This document shows, piece after piece, positions 10,842 to 22,537 of a stretch of DNA of 64,000 bases. This DNA comes from Mucor racemosus. Its lineage: Eukaryota > Mucoromycota > Mucoromycetes > Mucorales > Mucoraceae. The notes beneath the pieces were generated by a model. That model saw nothing but the letters and a program-made list of their open reading frames with translations, was not told where the DNA came from and searched no databases. A program made the translations under genes and the position numbers. Where the stretch lies: the NCBI GenBank assembly GCA_027405735.1, contig JAPEHQ010000010.1, forward strand, positions 2,108,001-2,172,000, given 5' to 3'. The stretch's first letter is position 1. Each line of letters starts with the position of its first letter.

Positions 10842-11580
10842 GCGTTTAATTGTCAAATGTATCCGCATCAAAATGAAGTTAGTTGATTGATATAACGAAT
10901 AATAAATGCAATGTCATTTATTGAATGAGTGAATTAAAAGTATAAAGCAAATCTTACTTTTGAATGAAATTATTAATTATTTTGATTAACATCAATAGGT
11001 TTAAAAAGCATAATTAAGTGCAATTATTGCTACTAAATTGCCTAATTTGATATGCAGAAAACCCTTAAAGCATTTATTCTTTTTCTTTGGCAATGCTACA
11101 AATCATCGTTTAATATGACTGAATATTAATAAATTAGAGAAAATACGACTGGTAAAAAACTGATACCCAACGTACATCGAGGTCAAGATTGATAAAAGGT
11201 GCATTAATTGTGTAGTGGAAATTGCAACATTTTGATGGATAGAGATTACTGGGCCAAGGTGTTGTGTTTGCCTCAGGATTTTTAAAAGGGTTTAAAAGCA
11301 TACTTCATCAAACTTATTTAGGTGTTAAATACTCACCGTATGCTGTTATTAATATCATCTTGTTTTTTATTTAATTGCTGTATTGTTAAAAACCAAGCTT
11401 TTTATAGCTTATAGCAATGACAATGGGATATTTCTGATTTTAGATGGACATTTATCATAAGGCGGGCTGATGATACATTTGATACTACTGTTGATGGAAC
11501 AAGGAACAAGTCAATTTAATTTATGAAATTTGAATGCAAATACCAAGGAACCATTTGTAAGTACTTGAGTTGGTTCTGAT

Positions 11581-11673
11581 GAATCATCGAATACATTGGC
11601 TTGGGACAAAGAGGATAAAAAGACGGCAATATGTTTCAGTGATGGAAATATTTATGTTTATGATATTGGAAAC
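11581..11673 (+). pseudogene. Decayed WD-repeat exon within R1-A
   Basis: The in-frame stretch LAWDKEDKKTAICFSDGN, then IYVYDIGN, ends at a GTAAG donor-like site. The pattern (W-x-D, SDG, VYD) is that of one WD40 blade. It loosely resembles the last blade of dynein intermediate chains; that family assignment is tentative. Copies B (15002-15085) and D (about 63400-63460, inverted) hold the same blade with a 5-bp duplication and an internal deletion respectively. Upstream frames are broken. Confidence 0.5.
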
Positions 11674-12785
11674 GTAAGATTAAGACTCAATGTAAATTAC
11701 CTCTAGCGCAATGATTATAAAGTAAGGTTATATTATTACCAAATAAACTACCACACAATATTAACATGTACATATAAAGATTTACAGTAATAAGCTCAAA
11801 GCAAATAGATACAGCATCGTAAATTCTTGAAAAAGTTCTAAAGTATTATAAAATCTCTTATTTTTAAGACTCACAAGGCTTATAAGCGGAATATTAATTT
11901 AGAAAATTATTCTTGTCCAGATCATCAATTTTGACATTTTTTAATTTTTTTTTCGGATTTTGCAAATTTAGAGTGAATTATACTACCAATTGTAAAAACA
12001 AAAAATATACACATACAAAAAATTTAGCGTTCTATTCACTCAATAAAAAATAACAAACTTTTTTATTGCAAAATATTACATGAAAATCCTTTAACCAAAA
12101 AACCGTTTTTGGGCCAAAAATGCTAATTTTCATTACTTGACATTTAATGCTAAGCTTTTATAAAATGTGTATCAGTTATGACTACAATTTTCTCTCACAA
12201 TATAGTATATTTAAACGTTGATTTTGGTATCAAAATTCAATTTTTCTATTTTTTGATCAAAATTATGAGTGTTGGTAAGGATAAAATGAGTCCCGAAAAT
12301 GTCCGCTACAAATACTGAATTTTCAGACCATACGCGGTTAAATATGAGAGAAGTTTAAAAGAACGCCTTTTTATTTAAACCTTAGATATACTGTACCATA
12401 GTATAAGAGACGACTTAGCCGTTCAATCTTGCCATGCTCAGTTACGGCGTGGCTCTACGGGCTCGCTTTTGCAATTTTTTAATGAATGTATGATATGACA
12501 GACGGTTTTTCTGGTAGAAAAATATATGTTTCTATGATAACAGATATTGTCTATTTTGTTTAATTTATGGTTCATGCGTTGTAATGCTGCTTTTACATTG
12601 GCTGAAATGTGCAATCTAGCAGTGTTTTAGTTGCGCTAAATAATGAAAAGCCTTGAAAATCCTTTCCTACGTATGTTGTTTCTTTTTTGTTTTCATATTC
12701 CAAGGATATACAGTATTCACCGTTTGATAAGGCATATCAGACTATCAAGATGGTATTCTTTTCTTTTATCTGAGTACGTGTAATG

Positions 12786-13185
12786 AATCAAACATTTCAG
12801 TTACATTCATGCAAAACTTTGCCTCATTTTTTATTATATAAATACTACAAAGAAATCATTACATGATCGCCTGTAAATTTATCTGTCTTATTACACTCCC
12901 TTTACTTTTATTTATTCACTAATACAGTAAATATCTAATTTACAAATAAGAATACCAAACTTCATCAACCATAATCACTAATTTATAATAACAAGGATAA
13001 TATCTATAAGCATATTATCCACCTTTGTTGTTAGTCCAAAATCACAGATCATTACACCATGTGCATCCTGTTATCTTTTTAACCATCATATACAGTGAAT
13101 ACAACAGCTCAGGCTATAGTGTACAGACCACCTGGGCACAACAAAATCATATTGTGCAGCACAGGTGGGCCATAATGCAAATTTA
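12786..13185. other. Spacer between R1 copies, with R4 hairpin sequence
   Basis: Mostly featureless AT-rich DNA. Positions 13060-13180 share sequence with 17085-17180, including a nested palindrome: CACCTG and GCACAA, a loop, then TTGTGC and CAGGTG. Confidence 0.5.
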
Positions 13186-16100
13186 CCTGATTCAACTGCT
13201 GATGCTAAACTAGCATCAAATTAGTTGTGTTGACACGCAATAAAGTAAGGCGTTTTATCGAGTACAATGTTGGCGCTCAATGTATTTCTGTTAAATTAAA
13301 CAGACAGAAATATGGTTCATGCAGATATATATGAATGTGCGAGAGAGCTCAGGTTTATGAACACAAAAAAATGATCCAAATTGTGATGCTTCGTCGACCT
13401 GTACGAGATTTTTTATGGCGATACCTGGGGGCTCAAGTATAATTTTGGCCTTTAATTATCAAATGTATTTAATCAAGATAAAGTTTGCTGATTGACATAC
13501 CTGAGAGTTTATGGATACATACAATCTTATTTATAGAAAGAATAATAATAAAGACTAGTAACATTTATCATGGAGAACGTAGGCTTTATCACTAGAAAAA
13601 CCAATGGTAAAAGAAAGAATCAAGAGCTTCTAGGTCTTAGTTTAAAAGACTATTTATAAGAATTACATTTCAGTATGAGTTAGAAATGGAATTGGCTTCA
13701 AAATTGGCTGTTTAATATTCTCGAAAACCGACAATACCAGATAATAAATGCAATGTCATTTATTGAATGGGTGGATGTAAATGTATAAAGCAAAAAAGCT
13801 TACTTTTGATGAATGACGATACCAATTATTCTGATTAACATCGATAGATTCAAAAAGCATAATTAAGTGCAATCGTTGCTACTAAATCACATAATTTGAT
13901 ATGCAGAAAACTCTTGAAGAAGCATTTGTTCTTTTTTTTTGGCAATGCTACAAATCATCGTTTAATATGACTGAACATTAATGAATTAGAGGAAATACAA
14001 CTGGTAAAAAACTGATACTCAACGATGTACATCGAGGTCAACGTTGATAAAAGGTGTATTCATTGTATAATGAAAATCGCAACATTTTGATGGATAGAAA
14101 TTACAGGACGAAGATGTTATGTTTGCCTCAGGATTTTTAAAAGGGTTTAAAAGCATATTTCATTAAACTTACTTAGATCTTAAATACTCACCATATGTTA
14201 TTAGTATCATCTTGTTTTTTTTATTTAATTGCTGTATTATTAAAAACCAAGCTTTTCATAGCTTATAACAATGACAATGGGATGCTTCTAATTTTAGATT
14301 GACATTTACCATAAGGCGGGCTGATGATACGTTTGATACTAATGTAGATAGTGTTTAGGATATTGACTAAATATTGAGCTGGATTATGTAATACTAATAA
14401 TGAGCGCAGTATGTATGGTTCATCGTAAGTTCTTAATATGTTATCTGGACATGATCATTAGAGTTAGGAACTGGAAGGAATGATTCATATCAACTTTATC
14501 TCAATTGTGGAATAAGGTGGAGTGATTTTATTATATATTATATTTAGTCTAAGATGAGGTGATATTATTGAAGCTGAGCCAATGGAAATCGTTACCGACG
14601 ATTCACATTGGTTTGTTCTGTTATAAAGAATATTCTATCTACTTAACTTTGCCTCCTCCTTGTCGGATCTGATTCTGGTCATATCTATTTACATCAAAAC
14701 CTCATACAACTGGTCTCCCAACTTATAAAATCAAGATCCAACTATCGAATGTTATACCCTATATCCGCGCTCCTAAAACATATAAATACCTGATCTTTAT
14801 ACTCATAGCTTGATATCTTTATCTTTTTTCCTTATACATATACTTAATAAATATATCTAGTTCTAATTGTATTTTAGCTGATTATCTTAAGTATATATAT
14901 AAACAGATAGAACCAGTCAATTTAATTTATGAAATTTGGATGCAAATACCAAGGAACCATTTGTAAGTACTTAAGTTGGTTCTAGTAAAGTTTTAAGTAA
15001 ATTGGCTTGGGATAAAGAGGATAAAAAGATGGCAATATGTTTCAGTGATATGATGGACATGTTTATGTTCATGATATTGGAAACGTAAGATTAAAGCTCA
15101 ATGTAAGTTACTACTAGTGCAATGATTATAAAGTAAGGCTATATTATCTCCAAATAAACAACCACACAATATTAACATGTATAAAGATTTACAGTAATAA
15201 GCTCAAATCAAATGGATACAGCATCGTAAATTCTTGAAAAAGTTATCATGTATTATAAAATCTCTTATTTTTCAGGCTACCAAAGCTTAAAAGCGGAATA
15301 TTAATTTAGAAAATTATTCTTGTCCAGATCATCAATTTTGACATTTTTTAATTTTTTTTTTCGGATTTTGCAAATCTAGAGTGAATTATACTACCAATTG
15401 TAAAAACAAAAAATATACACATACAAAAAATTTAGCGTTCTATTCACTCAATAAAAAATAACAAACTTTTTTATTGCAAAATATTACATGAAAATCCTTT
15501 AACCAAAAAACCGTTTTTGGGCCAAAAATGCTAATTTTCATTACTTGACATTTAATGCTAAGCTTTTATAAAATGTGTATCAGTTATGGCTACAATTTTC
15601 TCTCACAATATAGTATATTTAAACGTTGATTTTGGTATCAAAATTCAATTTTTCTATTTTTTGATCAAAATTATGAGTGTTGGTAAGGATAAAATGAGTC
15701 CCGAAAATGTCCGCTACAAATACTGAATTTTCAGACCATACGCGGTTAAATATGAGAGAAGTTTAAAAGAACGCCTTTTTATTTAAAACTTAGATATACT
15801 GTACTATAGTATAAGAGACTTAGCCGTTCAATCTTGCCATGTTCAGTTACGGCGTTGCTCTACGGGCTCGCTTTTGCACTTTTTTAATGAATGTATGATA
15901 TGACAGACGGTTTTTCTGGTAGAAAAATGTATGTTTCTACGATAACATATATTTTCTATTTTATTTAATTTATGGTTCATGCGTTGTAATGCTGCTTTTA
16001 CATTGGCTGAAATGAGCAATTTAGCAGGGTTTTAGTTGTATTACGTAATGTAAAGCCTTGTAAATCCTTTTTTACTTGTGTTGTTTCTTTCTTTTTGTTT

Positions 16101-16815
16101 ACATATTCCAAGGATATATTCACCATTTGATAAGGCATATCAGACTATCAAGCTGGTATTCTTTTATTGGAATACGCATGCTAACAACATAAGGAACTAA
16201 TATTTTTAATATAGTAGGTAGCATCCTACTATATTAGAGACTGACATTTTCATTTAACCGGATTCTAATAAGATCAAACGTCATTATTTACTACTGTATT
16301 GTTGGACGTACTTTTTGGTTACCAGATCAAATCAAAAGCAATAATATTTATATCTGCTCAATAAAAAGCTAGAACTGGCTACAAACCCATGAAATGTTCC
16401 AGAAAAGTGATAAAATTTCAAATGGTATAGAAATACAAAAAAAAAAAAATCTAATGCCTTGCCTAATAACCATAGTTCTGATCGTAGCTATGCTTGAAAG
16501 CAAATCGTTTTACAGCTAACAATCCGTAAACTAAAATAATATGTTTAAAGTAGATTGGTTTGTTTAAATTTATGTGTGATAAAGTAACATATATAATCTT
16601 AGATTTGGCTTGCGTATAAATTTAAGCAGTAAATGTTATTTAAGTTTATGTTCAAGCAAAAACCATTGTTGCTATAAACATTATACTTTAGCTACAAGCA
16701 CATTTACAAATGATGATAATCGTAAATATATTGGCAGTTGCATGTATTGCTCTACATCAACAACGTATTGAATTGTATTGTCTAAAATCTATATTAATAA
16801 AAACAAATGTAATTC
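13186..16815 (+). repeat. Dispersed repeat R1, copy B
   Basis: Direct repeat of copy A. It is interrupted by a solo LTR (14352-14905) and carries about 235 bp near 13500-13740 that are missing from copy A. From 15290 to about 15790 it is nearly identical to copy A (11890-12390), whereas flanking parts are only about 90% alike. The right end matches copy D (inverted) up to the CAAATGTAATT-like boundary. Confidence 0.75.
14352..14905. mobile_element. Solo LTR, family 1 (554 bp)
   Basis: Begins TGTTTAGG and ends TAAACA, so TG/CA termini form a 6-bp inverted pair. It is flanked on both sides by the 5-bp duplication GATAG (14347-14351 and 14906-14910). R1 copy A has the unoccupied site at the corresponding point (about 11490-11510). 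No internal retrotransposon sequence is present. Confidence 0.88.
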
Positions 16816-16844
16816 AAAAACCCATTCCAGTAAAAAAAGGCAAT

Positions 16845-17180
16845 GTTATTTTGAGGACAGCACGATGATGCCCATGTACAAAAAACCAATTTGTGCCCAT
16901 ACGATTAGCTCATTATACTCATGGTCAGATTTTATTATCATGCGCAGATAGGGATAATAATATATATGCTTATGGGCAGTTCTACTATTATGCACATATG
17001 GGATTATAATATGCATATGGACAGAATCTATAATCCTGCACATATGACAGGATTTTCGTTGTGCTCATGTGCAGTTTCTTTTGTTGTGCCCATGTGCATC
17101 TTGTTATCCTTTTAGCCATACAGTATTCAGTGGGCACAACAAAATTATCTTGTGCAGCACAGGTGGGCCGTAATATCTAT
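16845..17180 (+). repeat. Degenerate 45-50 bp tandem array of palindromic units (R4)
   Basis: About four to five units are visible between 16870 and 17110. Each unit combines a CATATG/CCCATGTGC-like half-palindrome with a TATTAT/ATTATAAT spacer (for example GCACATATGGGATTATAATA, then the next unit). The last 100 bp repeat 13060-13180, including the GTGGGCACAACAAAAT hairpin. The frames on both strands here are by-products of the repeat. Confidence 0.6.
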
Positions 17181-18045
17181 TTTATGTAACATTGAATCAA
17201 AGGGTAATTTTTATATATATAGGCTTGAATCATATTTATATTTGTGGAATAGGTAAAAATATTTACGGAAAAAAAGTATAAAAAAACAATAGGAATTTGA
17301 CTAGATAATGTTAGGGTTTTATTATCAAGAAGTAGAACAACTTAATTAACTCTTCTTTGAAAGGAAGATGTCTTTCTATTTATACACAATTTCTAATCTA
17401 CATTATATGTAAATTAATGAGAACAAATAGGAATATGCCATTTCCATAATCTACCCGATATTTTTAGATCCTGATTTTATCATGGATGAAATCAGGCCAT
17501 ATTGAATAATGGTGTATTTATGATTCAGGTCAATAACTATAATTTGCTAGGATCCACATCTCGGTTATAAGATTACTTGCTGCTGTTGTATCAATCAGAC
17601 ATGTCAAATCAAAGTGATTCCTGATTTATCCCAGCGGTAATTCAAGTTAGACACCAGATGAAATGGAGATCTAAATGGATGTAATCCACAATATTGATAG
17701 TGTAGTAACTTCAATATAGATGAGTCGTTAACAAAATTGATACCTTTGTTTATTATTATTATTGATTTGGATAGAACCCTGTTTTGAAAATTATATGTCA
17801 TTTGTGTAATTAATTACACCGCCACGATCAAGGGTGTTACTATCATCTATACGACATGTATTGTGGTTCAAAAGGTATTTCATATATTTAGCATGCGTTT
17901 GTTATTGTGTTCAATAGCTAGAAGTGATTGTTTATTATAATTGTTATTCACATTTCAAGAGGCGTCATATTTTATGAGCGACACTTGGAAATTAGGTTAT
18001 TTTATTTCTATCCAGCGTTCGTAGTATGTAATTTCACTGCAGCCT
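17172..18045 (+). repeat. Dispersed repeat R3, copy 1
   Basis: Matches 60392-61264 in the same orientation, from the TCTATTTTATGTAAC start to the TGTAATTTCACTGCA end. It is interrupted by a 448-bp solo LTR (17243-17690). Copy 2 has the empty site for that LTR but carries a different LTR elsewhere. No coding content was recognised. Confidence 0.7.
17243..17690. mobile_element. Solo LTR, family 3 (448 bp)
   Basis: Starts TGTGGAATAGG and ends GTAATCCACA. It is flanked by the 5-bp duplication ATATT at 17238-17242 and 17691-17695. The second R3 copy lacks the insert at this position (near 60468), confirming both ends. Confidence 0.85.
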
Positions 18046-18244
18046 GTTTCCAAATTCATTTTATATCTAACAAAAGACTCAAAATCGCGTAAAATCTATT
18101 GCTTTCTCTTCGAAAACTAGCTCTCATTTTTCATCCTACTCTACTTTTTTTTCATTAAATAACACCAAGGAGAAGTTATATGCCAATGTACTCCTCGAGA
18201 TGATGGCCAACTTTAATCCAAAAGCGAATACACGGAAATATCCT

Positions 18245-18286
<42 letters not shown>

Positions 18287-19035
18287 AGTTGGCATAACTT
18301 TTTCAATGCTAATGTTTCAAATTTTTTTATTTCACTGATAAAAATTAAAAACTTTGAGCCTTCATACTCCTGCAGAAAATTAAGCTATACTAACACTTTT
18401 TAATAATGAAACTTACTTGTTTTAAAGTGCTCTATAATATATATAAGAATAAAGAAATTCTGAGCACTTTCATTCGTTTTTATTTTTTTGACATTTTTGT
18501 AGTAGATTTCAAAATATTCGTTAAATTGAGAAGCATTTTTTTTTACATTCATTTCATCAACCTTGTCGAGCTCTCTCGGACCCAGTTTAGTTTTTTTCAA
18601 AATATTGATTTTTCGTGGAGATATTTTCAAAAATGTGTACAAATGGATACCTTTTGTTTCAGCTTCAATTTTCCCCTGTATGCCCTCATTCCAAGTTCTG
18701 ACTCTTAAAAAAAAAACGACAAAAAATTTGTTTTTTCTATAAAAAATGCAATTAGAAGGTTCAGCAATGACTCTATCGATGGACAATTGCTTTACGTATT
18801 AATTCCATTATTTATATCTAAAATATACTTATAAAAAGTGATGTGTATCTTCAAAAATCCTCCAAAATTTCAATCACATTTTACACAAAATTTAATGCCA
18901 AACGTTTGTCTAAATTTTATTTAGATGAGCGCAAAATCCAAAACTGTACATCAACCATTTAATACGCTAGGTATACTTACTTTACAGTTCTCGAACTATT
19001 AAATAAATTTGTTTTTTTGAATCATTTTCTGGTCG
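18046..19035 (+). repeat. Dispersed repeat R2, copy a
   Basis: About 1 kb shared with 44290-45390 and 58735-59800, all in the same orientation. Shared landmarks are the AACACCAAG...TATGCCAA(T/C) block, TTTTTCAATGCTAATGTTTCA, GATTTTTCGTGGAGAT and a CTTACTTTGCAGTTC-like end. A 38-base poly-T tract at 18247-18284 is specific to this copy. No open frame is conserved, so the element class is unknown. Its right edge lies about 200 bp from the AOS1 start. Confidence 0.75.
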
Positions 19036-19244
19036 ATTTGTCTAATAAAATTTTAAAAGCCAGTTACAACGAAAGAAGTACCCAATTAATATGGAGTGTA
19101 ACCTTAGGGCTTGCCATATACCGTACAGTACATGCTTTTCTAATTCTATGTGACTGGGGTGGTTTGAAGAATTTCATCAATAAACCTTCTTTCAACACAA
19201 CTAGCAAAGTTGCTTCAAACCTATCTTTAATACTTGCGCAAATT

Positions 19245-20716
19245 ATGTCAATTGAAATATCTAAAGGTATATTGACAATCAAAAAGAAAATTTATTATTA
19301 AAAGATTGCTAATAATCAGACATAAATTAATAGACGAAGCCGCGATATATGATCGTCAAATCAGACTTTGGGGTCTTGACGCGCAACAAAGGTAATACGA
19401 GAAAAACACGCTTTAAAAATGTGGGAAGCATGAAAAACTAACTCGCATATGAAACATAAAAGAATTGGAAAAGCTAGTATCCTTATTGGTGGTATGCGAG
19501 CATTGAGTGATGAGGTTTGCAAGAATATTGCATTAGCTGGTGTAGCAAGTATTACTTTACTTGACCATGAGACAGTAACCGAATTTGACTTGGGAGCTCA
19601 ATTTTTTTTGACAGAGGCTAGTGTTGGTCAAAATGTAAATATATAATATTTATCAAATTGTAAAGAAATATTTATCCAACTATTATAAATAGAAAGCAGA
19701 GGCAGCAGCGACAAGTATCAGAAATTTAAACCCTCGGGTTGAAGTCATTGTAGATCAACAAAACATCAATGAAAAGCCAGTCGAATATTTCGAATCTTTT
19801 TCAGTTGTATGTTTAATTCATTCAGAATATGATATAATTGTAAGTAAATATACATGTGCTGTGTTAGCTTTATTTGCTTATACTACTATACAGTCTAGAG
19901 TAGATGAAATCAGAAGAAATATTAAAAAGCCGTTTTATGCGGCAGATGCATTTGGATGGTTTGGTTATATATTTTGCGATTTAACTGAACATGCCTACAT
20001 ACAGTAAAGTAGACTTTGATATAATATGAAGCTTATACAAGACTAACAATCACCCCATCCCCTTTTTATTTGTGCGGTAGAGAGAAAAAATCAAATCCTC
20101 ATCCCGATTCAAAAAAACCTCCAACTGTTGAAAAAATTGCACATGTCGAGATCTATTCTGATTTAAACAATTCATTACAAAAGAGTTGGTCTGATATGAG
20201 AATCAAGGCAATCAAAAGAAGAGTTTCACCAATGACATTTTTAATTCATAGTAAGTTGTTTTACATTCATATATAATAGAATAAGCTCGTTGATATTTTT
20301 GTGTGTAGTTTTGCTTAAATTTCAAAGAGAACATCATCGATCACCAAACAAAGAGGATGTGCAATTACTACTAGAAAATAAAGCTAAATATTTAGCTGAT
20401 ATGGGAATTGAAGATGCAAGTGTTCTTGATGATAGTTTACTCAAGTAACGTATATTTGAAAGTTTAAGTTGGGCGTAGACTAATCATGTTTGTAGTGATT
20501 TGTCTTCTTTAATTGATACTGAAATTTCACCCGTTGCCGCTATTGTTGGAGGTATCTTGGCACAGGATATTTTGAGAACACTTTCTGCTAATGAATTACC
20601 TATTCAAAACTGGTTTTACTATAATGGATTAGATGGTAAGTTATTTATGAATAATTTACATTACAGTAAGCTCATTTTTTCCCCATTCAGGCTCAGGGTT
20701 AGTTCATAAAATTTAA
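19245..20716 (+). CDS. AOS1: SUMO-activating enzyme subunit 1 (AOS1/SAE1-like)
   Basis: One half of the heterodimeric SUMO E1, which adenylates SUMO together with UBA2. Nine exons join in frame: 19245-19266, 19334-19391, 19463-19634, 19693-19839, 19894-20003, 20081-20250, 20309-20444, 20496-20635 and 20691-20716, for 326 aa. The ThiF/UBA fold is clear: AAIYDRQIRLWGLDAQQR, then ASILIGGMRALSDEVCKNI, ITLLDHETVTEFDLGAQFF, DAFGWFGYIF, ISPVAAIVGGILAQDILR and the family-typical end GLDGSGLVHK. Most introns are 46-83 bp. The first exon is only 22 nt; I chose this ATG because it splices in phase into DEAAIYDRQ. R2 copy a ends just upstream and may overlap promoter DNA. Confidence 0.92.
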
Positions 20717-22537
20717 ATGATTGCCAAAAAATAGTAAAAATGTAAATAAATGTGCTAATTGCCCTTGACTCTTTTTAATAAAATTTATTATTCAAATATT
20801 ATGCAATGAAATATTTATATATTTGTAAGCGGTACTAAAGATCCTACATTGATCCGAGTAACTGTTGTCAATTCCCCAATCATAGAATTTGACATATTGC
20901 TAAAATGGCATGTTTGTGTGTAACATAGATGCATTACAGTTATGTTCTGATTCAATTTTCAAAGATGCAGATGACATTTTGCTCAATATGTAGATAACCT
21001 AATTATCCAATGTAATTATTCTTGAATTAGCCAATGGATTATCTTGCACTTTCAATAAACAGAAAACCTAGTACTTGAAGTGGGATCTGCCCTAATTTAT
21101 ATAATGAAGCATACAGGATTTATATTTTTACATTCAAGTTAAATTTACCATCTCGATATAATCAAATTATATATATATATATATATATATGTATATAGAT
21201 TTGATATAAACCAACCTAAATTTAATGCTTCATTCACCATACTTTATAGATGATCGACATGTCAATTTCCTTGGTATGATTGGCTCACTGTATTACCAGG
21301 CTTACATTGAATCAATTATTCAAATTTAATCCCTTTATATATATTTCCTCGGCTGACAGATGAACAAATGCCATTACCATGGCAACGACATTTTAATAAT
21401 CCGATGTATATGGAATGACGGCATTTTAAGAACGAGAAACATAATTATCCAATGTATGAAAATTCCATCATTTCTCATCAAGGATTCTTCTAGTCGAAGC
21501 ATTATCTTTTTTTTTTTTAAGATTTGATACTTATTTGAAACCCTTTTTCATTAAAGTTTATATGTATTCTCCATGAGAATTGTCGATGCAAGCTGCACTT
21601 GAAAAGAAGTGACACTTTCTGGTTGAATCGAATTGACATTAGTAAAGAATATGCCCAGCAGAAAAAAAGGTGCATCCTATTATAGAAATTATTTATTTAA
21701 CAGAAACATCTCGAACCAGATGCCAAGCAAGCCAACTTAATATTTATGTATTCTAATGGATCAATAGACCTAAATAGATGAATTTATTTTCTCTTTTGAC
21801 ATTTCTATTATTTCGGAATATGACCCGGTCAAGGCCACCAAGAAATAATAAATTTCTTGGCTTGATTTGACATTTTAACATGAACAAACAAATTGCATAA
21901 ATTTTTAAAAAAGGGACTTAACGCAACAAAATAAATAATAATAATAAAAAAAATAATTAAGGGGATTATTGCATATGTTTATAAATAACATGAATCCCGA
22001 CTTTCTTTCTTTCTTTTTTAAGCATCCATCCAGAATGAGTCAAGCTTAGATTCATAAAAAGAAAAAGGTTTACATTCACAAACAACCGAAACCTTGTTTT
22101 TCTACAAAATATCATCTCACGAATTTTGTATCAAAAAAGCTTATATTAACCAAATTCAAATTTCAATATATAAGATAGGAGCATGTTAAATGGGAGACAG
22201 TACAAAACAAACAGCAAAATGCACAGGATCTGCGTTCTTTTTTCTATTTCTATTTCATATATCATGATATTTTGGATTCACATTTTAAAACTCCAAAAAA
22301 AAAGGTTCGGGATTCTGGCCTATACAGCCTTTTTTTTTTTTTGTTAATGAATACTTATTGAAATGCTTTGAACTTATTTCTTTCTTCTTTCTTCTCCTTG
22401 TTTTTTTAGATAAAAAAAAAAAAATACAATAATTTTTTATAACATAAAATACTTTGAATCCAATATCCAACAACTACAAAATTATTATAAAACATTGAAA
22501 AATAATTCTTCAAAAAAAAAAAAATACTTGTATAATA
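20717..22537. other. Intergenic DNA, AOS1 to pepsin-like gene
   Basis: AT-rich spacer with an (AT)n microsatellite at about 21167-21197 and short homopolymers. No supported gene. Confidence 0.5.

Larger units (their letters stand above)
9487..12785 (+). repeat. Dispersed repeat R1, copy A
   Basis: Aligns by eye with 13186-16815 (same orientation) and, inverted, with 45920-47503 and 61265-64000. Landmarks are the opening stretch around GCTGATGGTAAACTAGC, a 45-codon frame at 10704-10841, a decayed WD-repeat exon at 11581-11673 and a highly conserved AT-rich core at 11890-12770. Copy A carries about 1.1 kb (roughly 9600-10700) absent from copy B. No terminal repeats or transposase were recognised, so the class is unknown. 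It may be an old mobile element or a segmentally duplicated pseudogene locus. Confidence 0.75.

Noticed and set aside
9487..12785. R1 as a Helitron
   Set aside because: Gene-fragment capture made this attractive, but no TC start, CTRR end with hairpin, or Rep/helicase coding was found.
16846..17115. Overlapping 64-65 codon frames on both strands
   Set aside because: They are products of the palindromic tandem array and mirror each other.
18400..18786. 128-codon minus-strand frame in R2 copy a
   Set aside because: The equivalent frames in the other R2 copies are broken and shorter; lesions do not respect codons.
19017..19301. 94-codon frame overlapping the AOS1 start
   Set aside because: Its last part includes AOS1 exon 1, but the real protein uses the internal ATG at 19245 in splice phase; the upstream part is repeat edge and 5' flank without features.
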